DNA of 64,000 nt, from NCBI RefSeq assembly GCF_022346925.1, contig NZ_JAKRNJ010000005.1, forward strand, positions 1-64,000, in the 5' to 3' direction. A program made the translations under genes and the position numbers. The stretch is from Microvirga sp. ACRRW (lineage in GTDB: Bacteria > Pseudomonadota > Alphaproteobacteria > Rhizobiales > Beijerinckiaceae). Position 1 is the first letter of the stretch, and each line of letters opens with the position of its first letter. Below the pieces are notes generated by a model, which was not told the origin of the DNA, searched no databases, and worked only from the letters and a program-made list of their open reading frames with translations. This document shows positions 60,849 to 64,000 of the stretch, one piece after another.

Positions 60849-62242
60849 ACCACTTTAGCGCCAGGGAACCGGTTCAGGAACCGCGGCTCCTTGCCGGGAA
60901 CCAGGCGCACCTGGAGGAGGGTGCGTCCATTCTCCAGCGCTTTCCGCTCCAGGATCTCAGTGTTTTCATGAAGCCACGCGAGGCCCTGCCCGTCTTCCGG
61001 TGCCACATCGACCTCGTAAGTCTGTCGCCCCATGGCGAGATGCTGCTCAATGGTCTCAAGCAGTTCGGACATGCCCTCCCCGGTCAAAGCCGAAATCAGG
61101 ATTGGCCTACGCTCGATGCCCGTGCGGTGAGATGCGGTTGCAAGCCGCTCCCGATCTTCCGGTGAGAGCAGGTCGGCCTTGTTCCAGACTTCGATGATCC
61201 GCCTGCTATCGTCAGGATCGATCCCGAGTTCCCGAAGGACGATGTTCACGTCGCCAGCCTGAGCCTCCGTCTCTCCATGCGAAACATCCCTCACATGCAG
61301 GAGGACATCCGCCTCGACCACGTCTTCGAGGGTCGCGCGGAAGGCCGCGACCAGCATGGTCGGCAGGTCCGAGATGAAGCCCACCGTATCGGACAGGATC
61401 GCCTTTTCGCCGTGAGGCAGGTCGATGGCACGCGTCGTCGGATCGAGGGTTGCGAACAGCATGTTCTCGGCGAGCACCTCAGCCCGTGTCATTCGGTTGA
61501 ACAGGGTCGATTTGCCGGCATTGGTGTAGCCCACAAGAGCCACGATCGGGTAAGGCACCCTCCTCCGGCTCGTCCTGTGCAGGGAGCGGGTTTTGACCAC
61601 GCTTTCGAGATCGCGCTCGATCCGGTTCATACGCTCCTGGATCATGCGGCGGTCGGCCTCGATCTGCGTTTCGCCGGGGCCACCAAGGAAGCCGAAGCCG
61701 CCGCGTTGGCGCTCGAGGTGGGTCCAGGAACGGACCAGCCGTCCCTTCTGGTAGGACAGATGCGCCAGCTCGACCTGAAGGGTGCCCTCTTTCGTACGGG
61801 CACGCCTGCCGAAAATCTCAAGGATTAGCCCGGTTCTGTCGATGACCTTGGCGCCCCAGGCCTTTTCGAGATTGCGTTGCTGGACCGGACTGAGCGCGCA
61901 ATCCATCACCACGAGGCCGACTTCCTCCGCGCGGATCAGGGCCGCCAGCTCGTCCACCTTGCCGCTGCCGATATAAGTGGCGGGGCGAGGCGACGAAAGC
62001 GGCGCAATCAGGGATTGGACAACGGAGAGATCGATGGCAAGCGCAAGCCCCGATGCCTCTTCCAACCGGGCTTCGGGCGGGCGGGGATTGGATGCTTCGG
62101 CGTCCGTATCAACGGAGCCCGAACGGCGCCTGCGGGTGAGGTAGGGACCGACGACAATCGTGCGCGTACCAGCCGCAACCTCTTTCTCAGGTTCGGCAAG
62201 CTCTGCGAGACGATGTTCCCCCGGAGTGCGCGGTTCAGTCAC
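60845..62242 (-). CDS. hflX: GTPase HflX
   Basis: This 465-residue translation-associated GTPase has the N-terminal HflX domain ([20 protein letters not shown], then the glycine-rich [21 protein letters not shown]) and a G domain with G1 [10 protein letters not shown]3 DTVGF and G4 NKAD. HflX binds ribosomes and rescues stalled ones under stress. It starts with GTG one base after hfq; together they form the conserved hfq-hflX pair. Confidence 0.95.
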   Translation of the reverse strand: MTEPRTPGEHRLAELAEPEKEVAAGTRTIVVGPYLTRRRRSGSVDTDAEASNPRPPEARLEEASGLALAIDLSVVQSLIAPLSSPRPATYIGSGKVDELAALIRAEEVGLVVMDCALSPVQQRNLEKAWGAKVIDRTGLILEIFGRRARTKEGTLQVELAHLSYQKGRLVRSWTHLERQRGGFGFLGGPGETQIEADRRMIQERMNRIERDLESVVKTRSLHRTSRRRVPYPIVALVGYTNAGKSTLFNRMTRAEVLAENMLFATLDPTTRAIDLPHGEKAILSDTVGFISDLPTMLVAAFRATLEDVVEADVLLHVRDVSHGETEAQAGDVNIVLRELGIDPDDSRRIIEVWNKADLLSPEDRERLATASHRTGIERRPILISALTGEGMSELLETIEQHLAMGRQTYEVDVAPEDGQGLAWLHENTEILERKALENGRTLLQVRLVPGKEPRFLNRFPGAKVV

Positions 62243-62243
62243 C

Positions 62244-62498
62244 TCAGGCCTTTTCGCCAGCCTCGTCGATCTGGTCGAACAATTGGACGGGCTGCCCCGG
62301 CATGATGGTGGAGATGGCGTGCTTGTAAACCAACTGAGAGTGGCCGTCCCTGCGCAGGAGAACGCAGAAATTATCGAACCAAGTGACGACGCCTTGCAGC
62401 TTCACGCCGTTTACAAGGAATATCGTCAGGGGAATCTTCTGCTTCCGGACGTAGTTGAGAAAGGTGTCCTGCAGATTCTGCGCGCGATCGCCCGCCAT
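62244..62498 (-). CDS. hfq: RNA chaperone Hfq
   Basis: This 84-residue Sm-like protein has the Sm1 core ([20 protein letters not shown] with Val-Asn-Gly) and the Sm2 motif YKHAIST that contacts uridine-rich RNA. The length equals that of alphaproteobacterial Hfq. It pairs small RNAs with mRNAs. hflX follows after one base. Upstream, the region to ntrX at 62734 has no gene. Confidence 0.97.
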   Translation of the reverse strand: MAGDRAQNLQDTFLNYVRKQKIPLTIFLVNGVKLQGVVTWFDNFCVLLRRDGHSQLVYKHAISTIMPGQPVQLFDQIDEAGEKA

Positions 62499-62733
62499 TG
62501 AAGTTGCCTCGCCAGCCCATCGCCGCCGGTCTTGGCTATTGGGCCGTCATTATATGGTTGTCCGCTATCGTGCGGTCGTTGACCGGCATGCCTATTACAG
62601 GGCGAAGTTGACCATTCGGCAAGAGGGTCTCGCGTGATCTAACCCCTTAGGAACATATTTTCCGTGGATGAGGCCCGCAGAAAGCAGACCACCTTCCGTA
62701 ACGTTATGTTCAACAGGTGGCGGAGAGATGTCG
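62499..62733 (-). promoter_or_regulatory. ntrX-hfq intergenic region
   Basis: This 235-base stretch should hold the hfq promoter and leader on the minus strand. I see no clear hexamers or repeats in it. Confidence 0.3.
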
Positions 62734-64000
62734 CTAGCTGCCGATCCCGAGAGATTTCAGCTTGCGGTGAAGGGCCGAGCGCTCCATGCCGATGAACTCC
62801 GCCGTACGCGAGATATTGCCGCTGAAACGGGCGATTTGAGCCAAAAGGTATTCCCGCTCGAAGATTTCACGTGCCTCGCGCAAGGGGAGGCTCATGAGTT
62901 TCTCACCCCCTGCCCCGCCCGGCGTCGACGGTACGAGCGTGCCGATTTCAGACGGCAGCATATCCGCCGTGATCTCGGCCTCGGGATCGCCGGAGCTAAG
63001 GATCATCAGGCGCTCGACATTGTTGCGCAACTGGCGAACGTTGCCGGGCCAATCATGGGACTGAAGGACAGCCATGGCATCCTCGGCTATCCGCCGTTTC
63101 GGCAAGCCGGTGGTGGTGGAGATCTGATCCATAAAGAACTCGATCAGTTCCGGCACATCCTCACGCCGCTCAGCCAGTGAAGGCACGCGGATCGGAATGA
63201 CGCCGAGACGATGGAAAAGATCCTCGCGGAAGTTTCCGGCCGCAATCTCCGCCGGCAGATCGCGGCTCGATGATGAAATGATGCGGACATCCACATGCAC
63301 GCGCGTCGTTCCGCCGACGCGCTGGAAGTTTTGGTCTACGAGAACACGTAAGATGCGGTTCTGGGTCTCGCGCGGCATGTCGGCGATCTCATCGATATAG
63401 AGAGTGCCGCCGTGCGCTTCCTCGAGCGCGCCAACACGGCGCCCCCCGCCCTCCTCACCCTCTGTGCCGAAGAGTTCGGCCTCCATGGTTTCCGGCGTGA
63501 TATTGGCGCCGGTCAGCACGACGAACGGGCCGTTGGCACGGGTCGACATGCTGTGAACCGTGCGAGCCGTCAGCTCTTTGCCTGAGCCTGGGGAGCCTGT
63601 GATGAGGATTCGTGCATTCGTCGGCGCGGCACGCTCAACGGCCTGCCGGAGTTGGTTGATGACGATGGATTTGCCGGCGATACGGCTTGCCTGAATCGAG
63701 CGTGAACGCAGATCGCGCACCTCGCGCTTGAGGCGAGACGCTTCGAGAGCGCGCTCGGCGACGAGAACGAGGCGATCCGCCTTAAAGGGCTTCTCGATGA
63801 AATCATAGGCACCGGCCTTGATGGCCGAAACCGCAGTCTCGATGTTGCCGTGTCCCGAGATCATCACGACCGGCAGGTCCGGATGCTGAGCCTTGATAAT
63901 ATCCAGCACCTGAAGCCCATCCAGGCGGCTGCCTTGCAGCCAGATGTCGAGGAAGACAAGGTGCGGACGTCGCGATTCAATCGCGGCCAGCGCGTCGTCA
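62734..64000 (-). CDS. ntrX: Nitrogen-regulation response regulator NtrX (5' end outside window)
   Basis: This is the C-terminal part of NtrX; the reading frame runs to the right window edge, so the N-terminal 40 or so residues of the receiver domain are missing. The receiver phosphorylation Asp is visible in VFLDIWLQG, with VVMISGHGN and YDFIEKPFKADRL following. The sigma54-type AAA+ domain has Walker A GSPGSGKELTAR and Walker B GGTLYIDEIADM. The GAFTGA loop, needed to contact sigma54, is replaced by an insert-like stretch (GEEGGGRRVG), as in alphaproteobacterial NtrX. The Fis-type helix-turn-helix closes the protein (NISRTAEFIGMERSALHRKL). Partner of NtrY in the nitrogen and redox control pathway. 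Confidence 0.95.
   Translation of the reverse strand, partial: DDALAAIESRRPHLVFLDIWLQGSRLDGLQVLDIIKAQHPDLPVVMISGHGNIETAVSAIKAGAYDFIEKPFKADRLVLVAERALEASRLKREVRDLRSRSIQASRIAGKSIVINQLRQAVERAAPTNARILITGSPGSGKELTARTVHSMSTRANGPFVVLTGANITPETMEAELFGTEGEEGGGRRVGALEEAHGGTLYIDEIADMPRETQNRILRVLVDQNFQRVGGTTRVHVDVRIISSSSRDLPAEIAAGNFREDLFHRLGVIPIRVPSLAERREDVPELIEFFMDQISTTTGLPKRRIAEDAMAVLQSHDWPGNVRQLRNNVERLMILSSGDPEAEITADMLPSEIGTLVPSTPGGAGGEKLMSLPLREAREIFEREYLLAQIARFSGNISRTAEFIGMERSALHRKLKSLGIGS

Overview
The window is about 60% GC, densely coded chromosomal DNA from an alphaproteobacterium of the order Hyphomicrobiales. Three things point there: the ntrX-hfq-hflX-mazG order at the right end, the ChvE/GguAB sugar importer, and a XoxF-type methanol dehydrogenase island next to glutathione-dependent formaldehyde oxidation and an NAD-linked formate dehydrogenase. 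The combination resembles Methylobacteriaceae (Microvirga or Methylobacterium relatives). The genus is an inference.

Layout. 1-7.4 kb: a GntR-type regulator, a ChvE-GguA-GguB monosaccharide importer, a semialdehyde dehydrogenase and an SDR sugar dehydrogenase, which look like part of a non-phosphorylating arabinose/galactose pathway. 7.5-8.1 kb: a small lytic transglycosylase. 8.3-20.8 kb: a lanthanide-type methanol oxidation island. It holds xoxF-xoxG-xoxJ, flanked by the PQQ-associated (lut/ped-like) binding protein, beta-propeller protein, ABC-2 permease and ATPase. It also holds a separate taurine/nitrate-type ABC importer and four small exported proteins of unknown function. 21.0-28.3 kb: the C1 route continues with glutathione-dependent formaldehyde dehydrogenase, Gfa and fdsGBAD formate dehydrogenase. 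Together these could take methanol to CO2; S-formylglutathione hydrolase and the FDH sulfurtransferase are not in the window.

28.5-32.5 kb: a membrane GGDEF-EAL protein and a class I flavoprotein disulfide reductase. 32.5-37.8 kb: an opine-like catabolic cluster with a NocR/OccR-type LysR regulator, a NocT-like binding protein, a three-part flavin/iron-sulfur oxidase and a RidA protein. No ABC permease or ATPase goes with it. 37.8-42.5 kb: tricarballylate oxidation (GntR regulator, tcuA, tcuB) with an orphan TctC receptor; a perfect GntR-type palindrome lies between regulator and tcuA. 42.7-45.1 kb: CtaG-like and HupE/UreJ-like membrane proteins and an exported protein made of two copies of one 39-40-residue unit.

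45.1-49.5 kb: nrdAB ribonucleotide reductase on the minus strand. Its NrdB has Phe at the radical-tyrosine position and Glu at the first metal ligand, the signature of class Ic (Mn/Fe) enzymes. A clear cobalamin riboswitch precedes nrdA. A tRNA-Ser(UGA) follows at 49.7 kb. 50.1-58.9 kb: envelope and housekeeping genes rlpA, a D,D-carboxypeptidase, tmk, holB, metG, a GH1-like protein, tatD and a metallo-beta-lactamase-fold protein, most of them tightly coupled. 59-64 kb: an exported protein, OsmC-like protein, mazG, hflX, hfq and the 3' part of ntrX, which is cut by the window end.

Many genes have start codons downstream of the longest possible frame; the starts given here follow Shine-Dalgarno sites, ATGA overlaps and signal peptides. 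No insertion sequence, prophage, integrase or CRISPR array was recognised.
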